Shown piece by piece: positions 8,872 to 18,408 of a stretch of 64,000 nt of DNA (within the stretch, counting starts at the first letter, position 1; every line of letters starts with the position of its first letter). Below the pieces are notes generated by a model. The model had not been told where the DNA came from. It made no database searches and was given only the letters and a program-made list of their open reading frames with translations. Origin of the DNA: Armatimonadota bacterium (GTDB lineage Bacteria > Armatimonadota > Fimbriimonadia > Fimbriimonadales > Fimbriimonadaceae); the NCBI GenBank assembly GCA_023392285.1, contig JAEVZK010000011.1:1-64000 (forward strand), given 5' to 3'. The translations under genes and the position numbers were made by a program.

Positions 8872-11800
8872 TTATTCTGGCTTTCCGTCGTCCTCATCCA
8901 CCGTGATGCGACGCTTCGGCGTCGGATTCACGTTGTGATCAGTGGAGTGGTCTTGCTCAATCGACTTTGCAACGGGAAGTTCAGCTTGCGTGTGTGCCAT
9001 CTCAGTTGCCTTCATCATTTCTGTGGAGAGCGAGCCTCTCTTCGAGAAATAGATTGAGATAATGAGAAGGAGCAGCGCCACACTCGTGATGCCCACGAGA
9101 ACACCCATCGAATAAGGCTGAATGATGATCGGCGCCAGTAGAAGCGCAACCAAGTTCATAACCTTGATCAAGGGGTTAAGGGCAGGTCCAGCGGTGTCCT
9201 TGAATGGATCGCCAACGGTGTCACAGACGACACCAGCCTTGTGAGCTTCGGATCCCTTGCCTCCGTAAAGGCCATCTTCGATGATCTTCTTCGCGTTGTC
9301 CCACATGCCGCCCGAGTTGGCGAGCAAAACAGCCATTAACTGTCCGCTCAAGATCGTACCGGCGAGGAATCCGCCGAGTGCCTGAGCACCGACGAGATTG
9401 TAGCTGTGGCCGTTCACCAAGGTCTGGTCCTTACCGATCGAGAAGCCAAAGGCAACCGCAACCGGCAAGAAGATGGCAAGAATTCCTGGCCCGAGCAGTT
9501 CCTTCTGTGCGGCAGCGGTCACGATGGACACGCAGCTCGCATAGTCAGGCTTGCTAGTCCCCGCCATAATGCCGGGGTCAGCCTTGAACTGTCTTCGCAC
9601 TTCGTTGATCAACTGGAAGGACGCGCGTCCGACTGCGTTGATCGAAAAGGCGGAGAACAGGTAGGGAGCGGCACCACCGATCAACAATCCGAGGAAGATC
9701 TCTGGGATGTCGAGTCGGAGTCCAATCGAGCCGAGCTGAGCATCTTCCAAATATGAGTGGAAGAGAGCAACCGCAGCAACAACCGCGGTAGCGATCGCAA
9801 AGCCCTTCGTAAGCGCCTTGGTGGTGTTGCCAGCGGCGTCGAGGCGCTGGACGGCCTTCTGACCGTACTCATTATCGTGTCCATCACCGGACATCTCATA
9901 CACGCCTTGGGCGTTGTCTGAAATGGGACCAAACGTGTCCATGGCCAACACGTACCCAGTTGTGGTCAGCAGTCCCAAGCCGACGAGCGCGATGCCGTAG
10001 AAGCTAAGGATATACGTTCCGTAAACGGCTGGATTGAAGAGATAGAGCGGAACCAGCAGCGCGATGACGATCGCGACGACCATGAAGACCGAGGACTCTG
10101 CCGCGTAAGCAAATCCCTGGATGATCATTGGCGCGGGGCCCGCGCTCGAGACTCCCGCCACTTCCTGGGTCGGCCGCTTGTGGGTCGACACGTAGTAGTC
10201 GGTCAGGAGCTCAATTGCAAACGCCATGGCGATACCAAACGCGATTGCGATAAAGAACAGATACCAGGGCACTTCCGAGTGTTGGATATCGGCGACGTGA
10301 ACATCGGTGATGTTCGGAATCCCGATCGTGCCGACAACGTTCGGATCGGCCGAGTTGCTCTTAATAATCTTCGCGATGTAATCCGGATCAGCCTCGATCA
10401 CCTTCGCCAACTGGGAGTTCTGGACACGGGCCAAGTCCTTCATTCCAGTGTCGACGCCGATGGCGAGCTGGCCATCCTTGCTGACTAGCACGTCGATTGG
10501 CTTTATATCCGTGATCTTCAGATTCATGCTCGGCTGAGGATGAGCCTTGAGATCTTCGGCGTACTTGCGGTTATAGATCGCGTGTACGATGTTGGGCTTC
10601 GGCGCCGCTGCTCCGTTAGTTGGAGGCATCGTCTGCTCGGCCGTCACAAGAGCCATATCCAGTTGGCCGCTTTTCAGCGCATCCCGAACCTTCACAAATG
10701 GCGGAGCTTGCGAAGTAGTCGCCTGCTGACGAATCTTCGCCTCGTCGTCTTGCGAAATTGGAATCTGCTGAATGGAGAAGTCAAGGACGGGATTATTTGA
10801 ATCGAGCGTCAGGGGTGAATAGCCGGATAGGTGATCAGGCTTTGGAGCATTCGGCAGACTGGACGTCTGGATGCTCATGAGAATCGCACGTGTACGGTTC
10901 TGCTCTTCCGTGATACCAGGTTGCGGCTCTTGATCCGCACCGATTTCCTTCAGTTCTGAGAGTGCCGCCAGATCCTTTGCGCTTACTTGATAAGCCGGCT
11001 TGTTCTGTTCGACGGCCAGCTTCTGACGAGCCGCGAGAATGCGATCGGTCTGCTGTAAGTTGTAGTCGTTAGAAGTGATGAGCTTCGTGGTCAGGATTTT
11101 GCCCTGAGGTCCACCCATCATGTAGTAGGCCACGCCGAACGTGGCTACGAGGGCGATTGCCGCCGAGGCGTAGAAGCCTTTGCGGATCGCTTTCAGAGGG
11201 TCCTTATCGACGTCATCTGAACCGCGGACGGAATAGATTCCGAAGATGGAAGCCACGATTCCCACACCTCTTGCCATGAGGGCGAAGAGGATGAGCTTCA
11301 TCCAGGTGGATTGGTCGAAAATTGCCGAAGTAGCGGCGCCAAGCACGATTGCTGCGACGAGGGTGACTTCGTAAGATTCGAACACGTCGGCAGCCATGCC
11401 CGCGCAGTCTCCAACGTTGTCGCCAACGTTGTCGGCGATGGTGGCGGGGTTGCGTGGGTCGTCTTCAGGAATGCCAGCTTCGACCTTTCCAACAAGGTCA
11501 GCGCCTACGTCGGCAGCCTTGGTGAAGATGCCTCCGCCGACACGCATAAAGAGAGCCGCGAGGGAGCCGCCAAAGCCGAATCCGATGAGGAGGGTCATCG
11601 CACTCGCTCCGCCGACCCATAGGATGACGGATGCGCCGATGAGGCCCATGCCGACTGTAACCATGCCGGCTACGGCGCCCGATTGGAACGCCGTTTCAAG
11701 GGTTTGTTTGTAGCTGGTCAATGCCGCGTTGGCGGTGCGCATGTTGCCGTTGACCGCCATCACCATGCCCATGTAGCCAGCGATGTACGATGCCGCAACA

Positions 11801-12204
11801 CCGCAAATGAATGCGACGGAAACCCCAAAATTATGGTAGAGGAAATACAGGCCGACCGCTAGGATGACCACGAAGATGAGCATGGTCTTGACTTGGCGTG
11901 ACAAGTAAGCGAGTGCGCCTTCCTTGATGGCTAAACCGACGGCTTGCATATTCTCGCTGCCTGGCGAACGAGCCATGACACTCTTGGCGAGAAGCCCCGC
12001 GATGACGAGCGCGATGAGGCCAAATCCGAGCGAGATGATCAGATAAATCTGATTTCCCTTGCTGAAATCTAGCCGCACATCCGCTTCCCCCGCGAGGGCA
12101 AGAGTCGGAAACATGGTCATGAGGAGAGCGAGAACAGCTCCCAGCCATGCACGGGGCGACACGCGGCAAATTCGGCCACGCGCCGCTTCATGAAGTAACT
12201 TCAT
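8872..12204 (-). CDS. hppA: Membrane-bound proton-translocating pyrophosphatase with large insert
   Basis: The enzyme hydrolyses PPi and pumps H+ (possibly Na+) across the membrane. Catalytic motifs are intact: DVGADLVGK (about 232-240), the DNVGDNVGDCAGMAADVFE block, and the late DNAKK and DTVGDPFKDT motifs. Lys796/Thr799 (GNTTKALT) is the signature of the K+-independent class. Family members are usually 650 to 800 residues, but this one is about 1110. An extra 250 to 275 residues (about 369-642) lie between two membrane helices (346-364 and 645-666). Counting helices from the cytoplasmic catalytic loop puts this insert outside the membrane. The insert is Gln/Pro/Asn-rich and soluble-looking. 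ATG 12204 is chosen, with AGGAGG 13 bases upstream; a GTG at 12252 is the alternative. An N-terminal hydrophobic segment may be a signal sequence. Confidence 0.95.
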   Translation of the reverse strand: MKLLHEAARGRICRVSPRAWLGAVLALLMTMFPTLALAGEADVRLDFSKGNQIYLIISLGFGLIALVIAGLLAKSVMARSPGSENMQAVGLAIKEGALAYLSRQVKTMLIFVVILAVGLYFLYHNFGVSVAFICGVAASYIAGYMGMVMAVNGNMRTANAALTSYKQTLETAFQSGAVAGMVTVGMGLIGASVILWVGGASAMTLLIGFGFGGSLAALFMRVGGGIFTKAADVGADLVGKVEAGIPEDDPRNPATIADNVGDNVGDCAGMAADVFESYEVTLVAAIVLGAATSAIFDQSTWMKLILFALMARGVGIVASIFGIYSVRGSDDVDKDPLKAIRKGFYASAAIALVATFGVAYYMMGGPQGKILTTKLITSNDYNLQQTDRILAARQKLAVEQNKPAYQVSAKDLAALSELKEIGADQEPQPGITEEQNRTRAILMSIQTSSLPNAPKPDHLSGYSPLTLDSNNPVLDFSIQQIPISQDDEAKIRQQATTSQAPPFVKVRDALKSGQLDMALVTAEQTMPPTNGAAAPKPNIVHAIYNRKYAEDLKAHPQPSMNLKITDIKPIDVLVSKDGQLAIGVDTGMKDLARVQNSQLAKVIEADPDYIAKIIKSNSADPNVVGTIGIPNITDVHVADIQHSEVPWYLFFIAIAFGIAMAFAIELLTDYYVSTHKRPTQEVAGVSSAGPAPMIIQGFAYAAESSVFMVVAIVIALLVPLYLFNPAVYGTYILSFYGIALVGLGLLTTTGYVLAMDTFGPISDNAQGVYEMSGDGHDNEYGQKAVQRLDAAGNTTKALTKGFAIATAVVAAVALFHSYLEDAQLGSIGLRLDIPEIFLGLLIGGAAPYLFSAFSINAVGRASFQLINEVRRQFKADPGIMAGTSKPDYASCVSIVTAAAQKELLGPGILAIFLPVAVAFGFSIGKDQTLVNGHSYNLVGAQALGGFLAGTILSGQLMAVLLANSGGMWDNAKKIIEDGLYGGKGSEAHKAGVVCDTVGDPFKDTAGPALNPLIKVMNLVALLLAPIIIQPYSMGVLVGITSVALLLLIISIYFSKRGSLSTEMMKATEMAHTQAELPVAKSIEQDHSTDHNVNPTPKRRITVDEDDGKPE

Positions 12205-12380
12205 TTCTTGAGTCGAACCTCCTGAATCTGCGCTTCCATGCAAATGTTGCACTTGGCCGCACCAAAACGAGCCATAAGTCTACCAGTAAGCATTCAAGGG
12301 CGCAAGTTGCCACGCGGGGTCAACTTTTGTTGCTGATCTAGGAACCGCACACGGACCCGTTCGGCAGGCTATCTTAAGGT

Positions 12381-13268
12381 ATGGCCGGGGAGACGTTGTG
12401 GGGAATCGACTTGGGAGGAACCAAGATCGAGGGAGCGGTTGTGAGCGCCGAGGGAAAGCCGCTGTGCCGAATCCGGGTGCCGACGGAGCAGGCGGGCGGC
12501 TACGAGCACATCCTCGGACGGATTTCAAGTTTAGTCGAGCAGATGGAGCAAACCGTAGGTTCGAAGCGCCCGGGCGCAATCGGGCTTTCGATGCCCGGCA
12601 GCCTTTCTCCCCGCACGGGTCTGGTGAAAAATGCGAACACAACCTGCCTGATCGGACGCACTCTTGATACTGATCTGTCTCGACTGCTGTCGAGCAGGGT
12701 CATGGTCGCGAACGACGCCAACTGCTTTGCGTTGGCTGAGGCAAGATTAGGAGCGGGGAAGGGCGCGGGCGTTCTGTTTGGCGTGATCCTCGGAACCGGG
12801 GTTGGCGGAGGATTGGTGATCGGAGATTCGATCTGGCCAGGCCACCATCGCATTGCCGGCGAGTGGGGGCACAACGTGCTGGACCCGGATGGCGAGCCTT
12901 GTTACTGCGGCAAGAGGGGCTGTGTGGAAACCGTGATCTCTGGCCCGGCAACGGAGCGGCATTATCGACGCCTAACTGGCAAGGACAAATCTCTGAAGGA
13001 GATTGCGCTGGAAGAGGACGATGCAGCACGGGAAACCATCGATCGACTTTGCCTAATGTTTGGACGCGCTCTTTCGGTCGTGGTGAATATCCTCGATCCA
13101 GATGTTATTGTCGTCGGCGGAGGAGTTGGCAACGTTAAGAGGCTCTATTCAGATGGGCGGTCTGCGCTAGGCAAGGCCGTGTTCAATGACGGTTTCGATG
13201 CGAGACTGGTAGCTCCTGAGTTGGGGGATTCGGCTGGCGTATTCGGTGCCTGCATGTTGACCCGATAA
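12381..13268 (+). CDS. ROK-family sugar kinase (fructokinase/GlcNAc kinase type)
   Basis: This cytoplasmic ATP-dependent sugar kinase has 295 residues. It has the N-terminal phosphate loop IDLGGTKIEGAV, the catalytic region VANDANCFALAEA (base Asp), GTGVGGGLVI, and the ROK zinc site, GEWGHN followed by EPCYCGKRGCVE. The GEWGHN and CYCG pattern fits fructokinase (Mak) or N-acetylglucosamine kinase (NagK); the exact sugar is not decided by sequence. A TATCTT box ends 5 bases before the ATG and there is no ribosome site, so the transcript may be leaderless. It is divergent from hppA. Confidence 0.92.
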   Translation: MAGETLWGIDLGGTKIEGAVVSAEGKPLCRIRVPTEQAGGYEHILGRISSLVEQMEQTVGSKRPGAIGLSMPGSLSPRTGLVKNANTTCLIGRTLDTDLSRLLSSRVMVANDANCFALAEARLGAGKGAGVLFGVILGTGVGGGLVIGDSIWPGHHRIAGEWGHNVLDPDGEPCYCGKRGCVETVISGPATERHYRRLTGKDKSLKEIALEEDDAARETIDRLCLMFGRALSVVVNILDPDVIVVGGGVGNVKRLYSDGRSALGKAVFNDGFDARLVAPELGDSAGVFGACMLTR

Positions 13269-13363
13269 GTCGGGCCATAGCTTCTCAAATGCGAGTGACA
13301 TCATTTGATGCTCTGGTCCTGCCAAACGGCCTCACCCCGGTATTTCCAAACATAATCTAATGT

Positions 13364-15064
13364 ATGACTTCGACTTTGGCCTTCGCTCGACTCGTCCCCC
13401 AGGTCGCGCTGGAGCAAAACGTGGACGTTGCGCTTGGGCGAATTGCTGAGGCGGCCGCATCGATTACGAACAGCCGCTATGCGATGATTGCGATCCTCAA
13501 TGAAGAGTCGGGCATCCTTGAACTGAAACATGGGGCCGGTGAAGACTTCCTCAACAAGGTTAAAAACGAGAGGCTCAAGGTCGATGTCGGCGATCGAGAG
13601 GGGATCACCTCCTTTGTAGCGGCAACGGGGAAGAGTTTCAAATCGGGGGACGTGCAGAGTGATCCTCATTACAAGCAGCTATTTGCCACGACCCGCAGCG
13701 AGATGGCGGTTCCGACGCGCGATCGTTTCGGCCGAATGATCGGGGTGATCAACTTTGAATCGGATCGTTTGAACGCCTATTCAGATGACGACGAGTGCAT
13801 TGCGGAGGCTCTTGCCGCCCTCGTCGGAGTGACGCTGGACCGCGAGGAGCAGGACCTGCATGAAGAGGCGCTGATTGCCGTAGGCAATGCACTCGACGCT
13901 GAAATGACAGAAGAAGGGCTGATCGACCGAGTTATTCAGATCGCCAGCGAAACGCTGCGCTTTCAAGCTTGTTCAATTTTCCTACACGATCCGCAGAGCG
14001 ATACCTTCGTGCTTCGCGGAACCGTAGGGAAGCTGAAAGCAAAAGTTGGCAACCTCAAGTACAAGCGGCGTGAAGGCTGCACCGGTTGGGTTTGCGACAC
14101 GGGTGAGCCGGTGATGCTCAACAACCCGCAGGAAGATCCCCGGTGGCGAGGCAAATACGTCGAATTCGAAAGCGCTGAAATCGCCAGCTTTCTGGCGGTC
14201 CCCATTCTGTTCCGCACCAAGACGATCGGCGCGATTCGAGTCGTTCGCCGCAAGAGCGATAATCCTTATCTCTACGCTGGCTTCACCGATGGCGATATGC
14301 GAGTGCTCCAGGCAATCGCCGAACAGTTTGCGGTTGGCCTCGACAATGTTCGCAATCTGGATAAGGTGATTCGCTCCGAACGCATGATTGCTTGGGGCGA
14401 GCTGAGCGCGAAGAGCAGCCATATGATCGGTAACCGGATATTTGCGATCAAGGGAGACACAAATGAGCTGTTCCACCTTCTTGAGGAGCCGGAACTCGAC
14501 CTTAAGGAGCTGAAGGAATTGCAGAAAAGCCTTGCCACAAACGTGCTGCGGATCGAAGAAATCCTCCAAGACTTTCGGGATTTTGTGAGCGCCACACAAG
14601 TTACGCTCGACGAGACGGACATCAATGCCGTCGTCAGAGAAACTGCCGAGGAAATCTTTCCAAAGCGAAGCAAAGTCGAGTTGGTCTTTAATCTGGCGCC
14701 CGGTCTGCCACCTCTCGAGCTCGATTCAAAACGGATCAGACGGGCAATCGGGGAATTGGTCGAGAATTCGATGAATTACATGGAGGAGGGACAGCTCACA
14801 CTGACCACCAGTCTTCAGAAGAAGCCCGGAAGCTCCCGACAATTCGTCAAAATCGAGGTCGAAGACACGGGCCCGGGAGTGAAAGAAGAGAGCAAGCAGA
14901 TAATCTTTCAGCCCTTTCACAGCGGTCGGGTCAAGGGGATGGGATTAGGCCTCTCAATCGTCAAAGGAATAGTAGACGCCCACGGCGGGGAAGTGAGTGA
15001 AGCAGGCGAGCCCGGAAAGGGTGCGAAGTTTGTGATCCTGCTTCCCGCTCCAGATCGTCCATAA
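13364..15064 (+). CDS. Cytosolic GAF-GAF sensor histidine kinase
   Basis: The 566 residues hold two GAF domains (about 20-160 and 180-330) and a kinase core (340-566). The core has a divergent H box with a conserved His (SSHMIGNRIF), N box ELVENSMNY, G1 EDTGPG and G2 GMGLGLSIVKGI. No membrane helix is present, so it senses an intracellular signal. No response regulator is adjacent; the partner must be elsewhere. The start is the ATG with TAATCT 5 bases upstream and no Shine-Dalgarno. The downstream gene begins 16 bases after its stop. Confidence 0.9.
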   Translation: MTSTLAFARLVPQVALEQNVDVALGRIAEAAASITNSRYAMIAILNEESGILELKHGAGEDFLNKVKNERLKVDVGDREGITSFVAATGKSFKSGDVQSDPHYKQLFATTRSEMAVPTRDRFGRMIGVINFESDRLNAYSDDDECIAEALAALVGVTLDREEQDLHEEALIAVGNALDAEMTEEGLIDRVIQIASETLRFQACSIFLHDPQSDTFVLRGTVGKLKAKVGNLKYKRREGCTGWVCDTGEPVMLNNPQEDPRWRGKYVEFESAEIASFLAVPILFRTKTIGAIRVVRRKSDNPYLYAGFTDGDMRVLQAIAEQFAVGLDNVRNLDKVIRSERMIAWGELSAKSSHMIGNRIFAIKGDTNELFHLLEEPELDLKELKELQKSLATNVLRIEEILQDFRDFVSATQVTLDETDINAVVRETAEEIFPKRSKVELVFNLAPGLPPLELDSKRIRRAIGELVENSMNYMEEGQLTLTTSLQKKPGSSRQFVKIEVEDTGPGVKEESKQIIFQPFHSGRVKGMGLGLSIVKGIVDAHGGEVSEAGEPGKGAKFVILLPAPDRP

Positions 15065-15080
15065 TTCGGAAATCCACCTT

Positions 15081-16187
15081 ATGAAGCTTCTCGCATTCTT
15101 GCTTGCCTTTACGAGCCTCCCGTTTTACGGACTCGCCCAAACATCGCCTCCAAGTGATGCCCAAACTACCACGGCCGCGGATACCGTGACCTACACAAAC
15201 AAAATTATCGGGCTGCAATTCACGCGTCCCAAGGATTGGGTGGAAACCACCAACAAAAAGGGCGAGTCAAGGTTCATCATTCCGGTTCCCAATTCCTCTC
15301 AGAAAGCGGTCTTGGAGCTTTACCCGGTCAACTTTCGCAGCGATAAAGATATCTGGCAACTGAGTCAGGCCGGTATTGCCAAATCGCAGAAGCGCGATGT
15401 GGAACGACAGTGGGAGGAGACGATCCTGGGAGTTCCTCTCCTGCTCACGAAGGTCACTTATTCCGAGAAGGGCGGCCCTGAGGTGATGCTCAGCGGCCTG
15501 ATGTATACATTGTCCACCGCGAAACTGGGATATCGCTTAACCGCGACGCCGGACGATTTCGATCGAGCCAATTACGAGTGGCAACAGGCGATGCAGTCCA
15601 TTCGCACGGAAGATGGTCAGATGCCTAAGCCCGAGGATCCCTCGGTGGAGCTTGCGCCTCGAACCAAGGATGACCTTGCCCACCCGTATATTCGCAATGT
15701 TGTGAGCAAGGTCGTGCCTCCCAAGGGAGAGAAGTCTCCGGTCGCTGGATCGGTCACCCTCGCGAACAATGCTGTGAACGTGCTGGTGCCTTCGGATTGG
15801 AAGATGGATCCGATCGACGAATATAAGTCGAAGCTTCATAATCCCGCAGTTCCGGGATTCGTCACCATCCAGTTCGCATCTAGTTTGGACAGTGATTCTC
15901 CAGGGACAGCTTTGCTCAAAGCTTCGGGGAACACCCTTGAGAAATTCACAAACGTTCAGTCTCGCACTGAGCAGATGCCGAAGTTCAATCGCGCTGCGGC
16001 TACCTGCGTGATGGTTTGGAGGACCGGACAGAGCTCAGCGGGACCGCTTACGACATGCGAAGCTTACGTCCAGAACGGCGACTACTATGCCCTGCTCACC
16101 TACGAAATCAGCGGTGCAAATATCGAAGAAGCGAAAAAGATGGTTGAGGAGCTAATCGATCGTCTCAGCGTTGAAGTCCAAAAGTGA
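15081..16187 (+). CDS. Secreted protein of unknown function, two similar domains
   Basis: I do not recognise a named family. A signal peptide (MKLLAFLLAFTSLPFYGLAQ) is followed by a Thr-rich linker and two alpha/beta parts of about 140 residues. Each opens with a similar strand pattern (GLQFTRPKDWVE near 48; VNVLVPSDWKMD near 232) and ends in a helical segment. This PsbP-like or DcrB-like layout suggests an internal duplication. It follows the histidine kinase by 16 bases and overlaps tsaB by 4 bases (GTGA), so it is co-transcribed with cell-envelope and tRNA-modification genes. Confidence 0.7.
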   Translation: MKLLAFLLAFTSLPFYGLAQTSPPSDAQTTTAADTVTYTNKIIGLQFTRPKDWVETTNKKGESRFIIPVPNSSQKAVLELYPVNFRSDKDIWQLSQAGIAKSQKRDVERQWEETILGVPLLLTKVTYSEKGGPEVMLSGLMYTLSTAKLGYRLTATPDDFDRANYEWQQAMQSIRTEDGQMPKPEDPSVELAPRTKDDLAHPYIRNVVSKVVPPKGEKSPVAGSVTLANNAVNVLVPSDWKMDPIDEYKSKLHNPAVPGFVTIQFASSLDSDSPGTALLKASGNTLEKFTNVQSRTEQMPKFNRAAATCVMVWRTGQSSAGPLTTCEAYVQNGDYYALLTYEISGANIEEAKKMVEELIDRLSVEVQK

Positions 16188-16756
16188 TCGTCGGATTTAG
16201 CACCTCGTCGCCTCGGGCTAGCGTTGCAATCTTTAGCGATCACGGAGCCTTGCTCTATGCGGCTGAAGACGAGGCGAAGATGGCAGCTAGCGGAGTCGTT
16301 TTGAGGTTGCTGGAAGAGGGTTTTTCTCAGCTCCGAATCATGCCAATAGACGTAGTTTTGTGGCTCGCTGATCTTGGGCCGGGCAGCTTTACGGGAACGA
16401 GAGTGGGGGTGACGCTCGCCAAGACGTTTGCGTTTGCAAGTCAGACCCGTTGCGGGGGAGCTAACGCATTCGACCTCATTTCTCCCACTGGCGATGTGGT
16501 GGTTCCGAATAAACGCAACGAGTGGTTCGTCAGGCGAGACGGCCAAGTCAGGATCGAACATTCCTGCCCTCGAGGCGCTCTCGGCTATGGCGCAGGGATC
16601 GATGAACCATCTTATCCCTCTGCCGCCAACTTCTCCTCAATTTTGGAAAAGGTCGAACGAATAAGTCCTGAGCGTCTCGTTCCGCGCTATCTTGTGGAGC
16701 CGAGTATTTCGACGCCGAAGACCCCCTTATCCAAGGTGAACGCCTCCAGTGATTGA
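16184..16756 (+). CDS. tsaB: tRNA threonylcarbamoyladenosine biosynthesis protein TsaB
   Basis: TsaB is the scaffold partner of TsaD in making t6A at position 37 of ANN-decoding tRNAs. The N-terminal actin-like fold is clear: IVGFSTSSPRASVAI, then LGPGSFTGTRVGVTLAKTFA, the hallmark TsaB block. At 190 residues it is somewhat shorter than typical, with a reduced C-terminal half. The start is a GTG overlapping the previous stop (GTGA). It overlaps murB by 8 bases. Confidence 0.9.
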   Translation: MIVGFSTSSPRASVAIFSDHGALLYAAEDEAKMAASGVVLRLLEEGFSQLRIMPIDVVLWLADLGPGSFTGTRVGVTLAKTFAFASQTRCGGANAFDLISPTGDVVVPNKRNEWFVRRDGQVRIEHSCPRGALGYGAGIDEPSYPSAANFSSILEKVERISPERLVPRYLVEPSISTPKTPLSKVNASSD

Positions 16757-17732
16757 TTCGATTGGCGGAAAGCCGATGCAGCGGAACGTATCGCTTCGGC
16801 TCTATTCCACTCTTCGCGCAGGTGGCACTGCTGAGCTTTTTGTGGAGGCTGATACCGTATCTGAACTCGCCGACATTTCGTCGGCAGCCCAGAGGGAGGG
16901 GCTCCGGGCAACGACGATTGGGTGGGGCAGCAATATTCTCCCGAGCGACCATGGCGTTCCAGGTCTGGTCGTACTCAACAATGCCCGGCGTGTCGTGGCC
17001 GCGAAAACGGGCGAAGTGGTGGCTGATAGCGGCATTGGATTTCAGGAACTCTTTCTGAAAACCGCCCAGGCTGGCCTGCATGGCCTCGAATACGCGGTCG
17101 GCATTCCAGGGACGCTTGGCGGGGCACTGGTGAGCAATGCGGGAGCCTATCGCAGCAGCGTGAGCGAGTTCATAACTCGAATCGAGGTGGTGCATGAAGG
17201 GGAGAGGAAGTGGGTCGATCCAACCTTTATGCAGTTCAGCTATCGAGACTCCTTGCTCCGGCAGCCCTCGTCACCACCCATCACACTTCTAAGAGTTGAA
17301 ATGAAACTTCCGACGGGCACGTCTCCGAAGGCGATTTACGACGAAGCAAGAGAGTATCAGCGCCAGCGCATTTCGAAGCAGCCGCCTCCGGCGAGCGCAG
17401 GAAGCTTCTTTAAAAACGTTCTCTCAAGGGAACTGGCAGATTCGCTCGACACGCTCACAGTGGGGATGAAGAAGGCGGGGGTGGTACCCGCCGGTTACCT
17501 TATCGAGGCGAGCGGGCTGAAAGGTTTTAGAATGGGCGGCGCCATGATGGGGTCTCGCCACGCCAACTTCGTCCTAAACGTAGGAAATGCCTCCGCTTTC
17601 GAAATCCGGCGATTGACCCTCTTCGTCAAAAAAGTTGTTCGGGAGAAGTTTGGCGTCGAACTTGAAGAAGAAGTGATGTACCTCGGCGACTGGTCCGCCT
17701 TCGATTCAGCGGGAGACTCGGGACCACAGTGA
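16749..17732 (+). CDS. murB: UDP-N-acetylmuramate dehydrogenase MurB
   Basis: MurB is a cytoplasmic FAD/NADPH enzyme that reduces UDP-GlcNAc-enolpyruvate to UDP-MurNAc, the second step of peptidoglycan precursor synthesis. The sequence shows the FAD-binding [10 protein letters not shown] and [18 protein letters not shown], the Tyr/Ser region FSYRDSLL, the catalytic Ser in ASAGSFFKN, and the C-terminal EASGLKG. Length (327) is slightly above the norm. The start is a GTG inside the end of tsaB, with an internal ATG (MQRNVS) ten codons in as an alternative. Confidence 0.95.
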   Translation: MIDSIGGKPMQRNVSLRLYSTLRAGGTAELFVEADTVSELADISSAAQREGLRATTIGWGSNILPSDHGVPGLVVLNNARRVVAAKTGEVVADSGIGFQELFLKTAQAGLHGLEYAVGIPGTLGGALVSNAGAYRSSVSEFITRIEVVHEGERKWVDPTFMQFSYRDSLLRQPSSPPITLLRVEMKLPTGTSPKAIYDEAREYQRQRISKQPPPASAGSFFKNVLSRELADSLDTLTVGMKKAGVVPAGYLIEASGLKGFRMGGAMMGSRHANFVLNVGNASAFEIRRLTLFVKKVVREKFGVELEEEVMYLGDWSAFDSAGDSGPQ

Positions 17733-17746
17733 ACAAAAGAGGCGTT
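17720..17746 (+). promoter_or_regulatory. Candidate ECF-sigma autoregulatory promoter
   Basis: GGGACC (17720-17725) and CGTT (17743-17746) are separated by 17 bases, matching the general ECF pattern GGAACC-N16/17-CGTT. It overlaps the end of murB and lies 26 bases before the ECF sigma gene. Many ECF operons transcribe themselves in this way, but this is a prediction. A housekeeping-like TAAACT overlaps it at 17745-17751. Confidence 0.45.
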
Positions 17747-17772
17747 AAACTCGTTTAGCTTGCCAAGGCAAG

Positions 17773-18408
17773 ATGGAACTGTGCATCGGAGCACCAAGAT
17801 TGGCATCGGAAGAGCACTACGGCGAAGCGGCAGAGGCGGCGATCATCGACCGGTGCCGTCGTCAGGACGTAGAAGCTTTCGGTAAATTCGTCGACGCATA
17901 CCAAAATCGAGTGCATGGTTTTGTCCGGCGGATGGTGCCGAACACAGAAGAGGCGGCCGACGTGACGCAAGAAGTGTTTATCCGAGCGTTTCAGGGTTTC
18001 CGACGCTTTGACGCACGCTCATCTGTTCGCACCTGGCTGTTTAGGATCGCATACAACTTGTGCGTGGACCGTGCCCGAAAGTTGAAGCGGAGCCTAGATG
18101 AAGTCGGACTTCGGGCAGGGGAATCGGAAGAGCAGATTGAAGTTGCCGACAGTCGATGGGAGCCCGAGCAACTTATTCTGGATCAAGAACTCCAAGACGC
18201 TTTGGAAGAAGGAATTAGAACTATGAGCGAGAAGCTGCGAACGGTGCTCTTGCTCCACGACCGCGAAGATACACCCTATGAGGAAATCGCACAAATTTTA
18301 GGCGTTCCGATTGGGACGGTGAAAAGCCGATTGTTCTTGGCACGCGCGCACCTTCAAAAGGTGCTCGGGGCCTACCTCAACGCTGAGGTGAAATCAAATG
18401 AAAGCTGA
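17773..18408 (+). CDS. ECF (RpoE-like) RNA polymerase sigma factor
   Basis: The 211 residues contain sigma region 2 (about 30-100, with EEAADVTQEVFIRAFQGFRRFD and TWLFRIAYNLCVDRARK) and region 4 (about 140-200, with LRTVLLLHDREDTPYEEIAQILGVPIGTVKSRLFLAR). It directs polymerase to envelope-stress-type promoters. It is first in a three-gene unit with a membrane anti-sigma candidate (11-base overlap) and an RseB-like protein, the classic sigma-E arrangement, and it sits just before the PBP1a/PBP2 genes. Confidence 0.93.
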   Translation: MELCIGAPRLASEEHYGEAAEAAIIDRCRRQDVEAFGKFVDAYQNRVHGFVRRMVPNTEEAADVTQEVFIRAFQGFRRFDARSSVRTWLFRIAYNLCVDRARKLKRSLDEVGLRAGESEEQIEVADSRWEPEQLILDQELQDALEEGIRTMSEKLRTVLLLHDREDTPYEEIAQILGVPIGTVKSRLFLARAHLQKVLGAYLNAEVKSNES

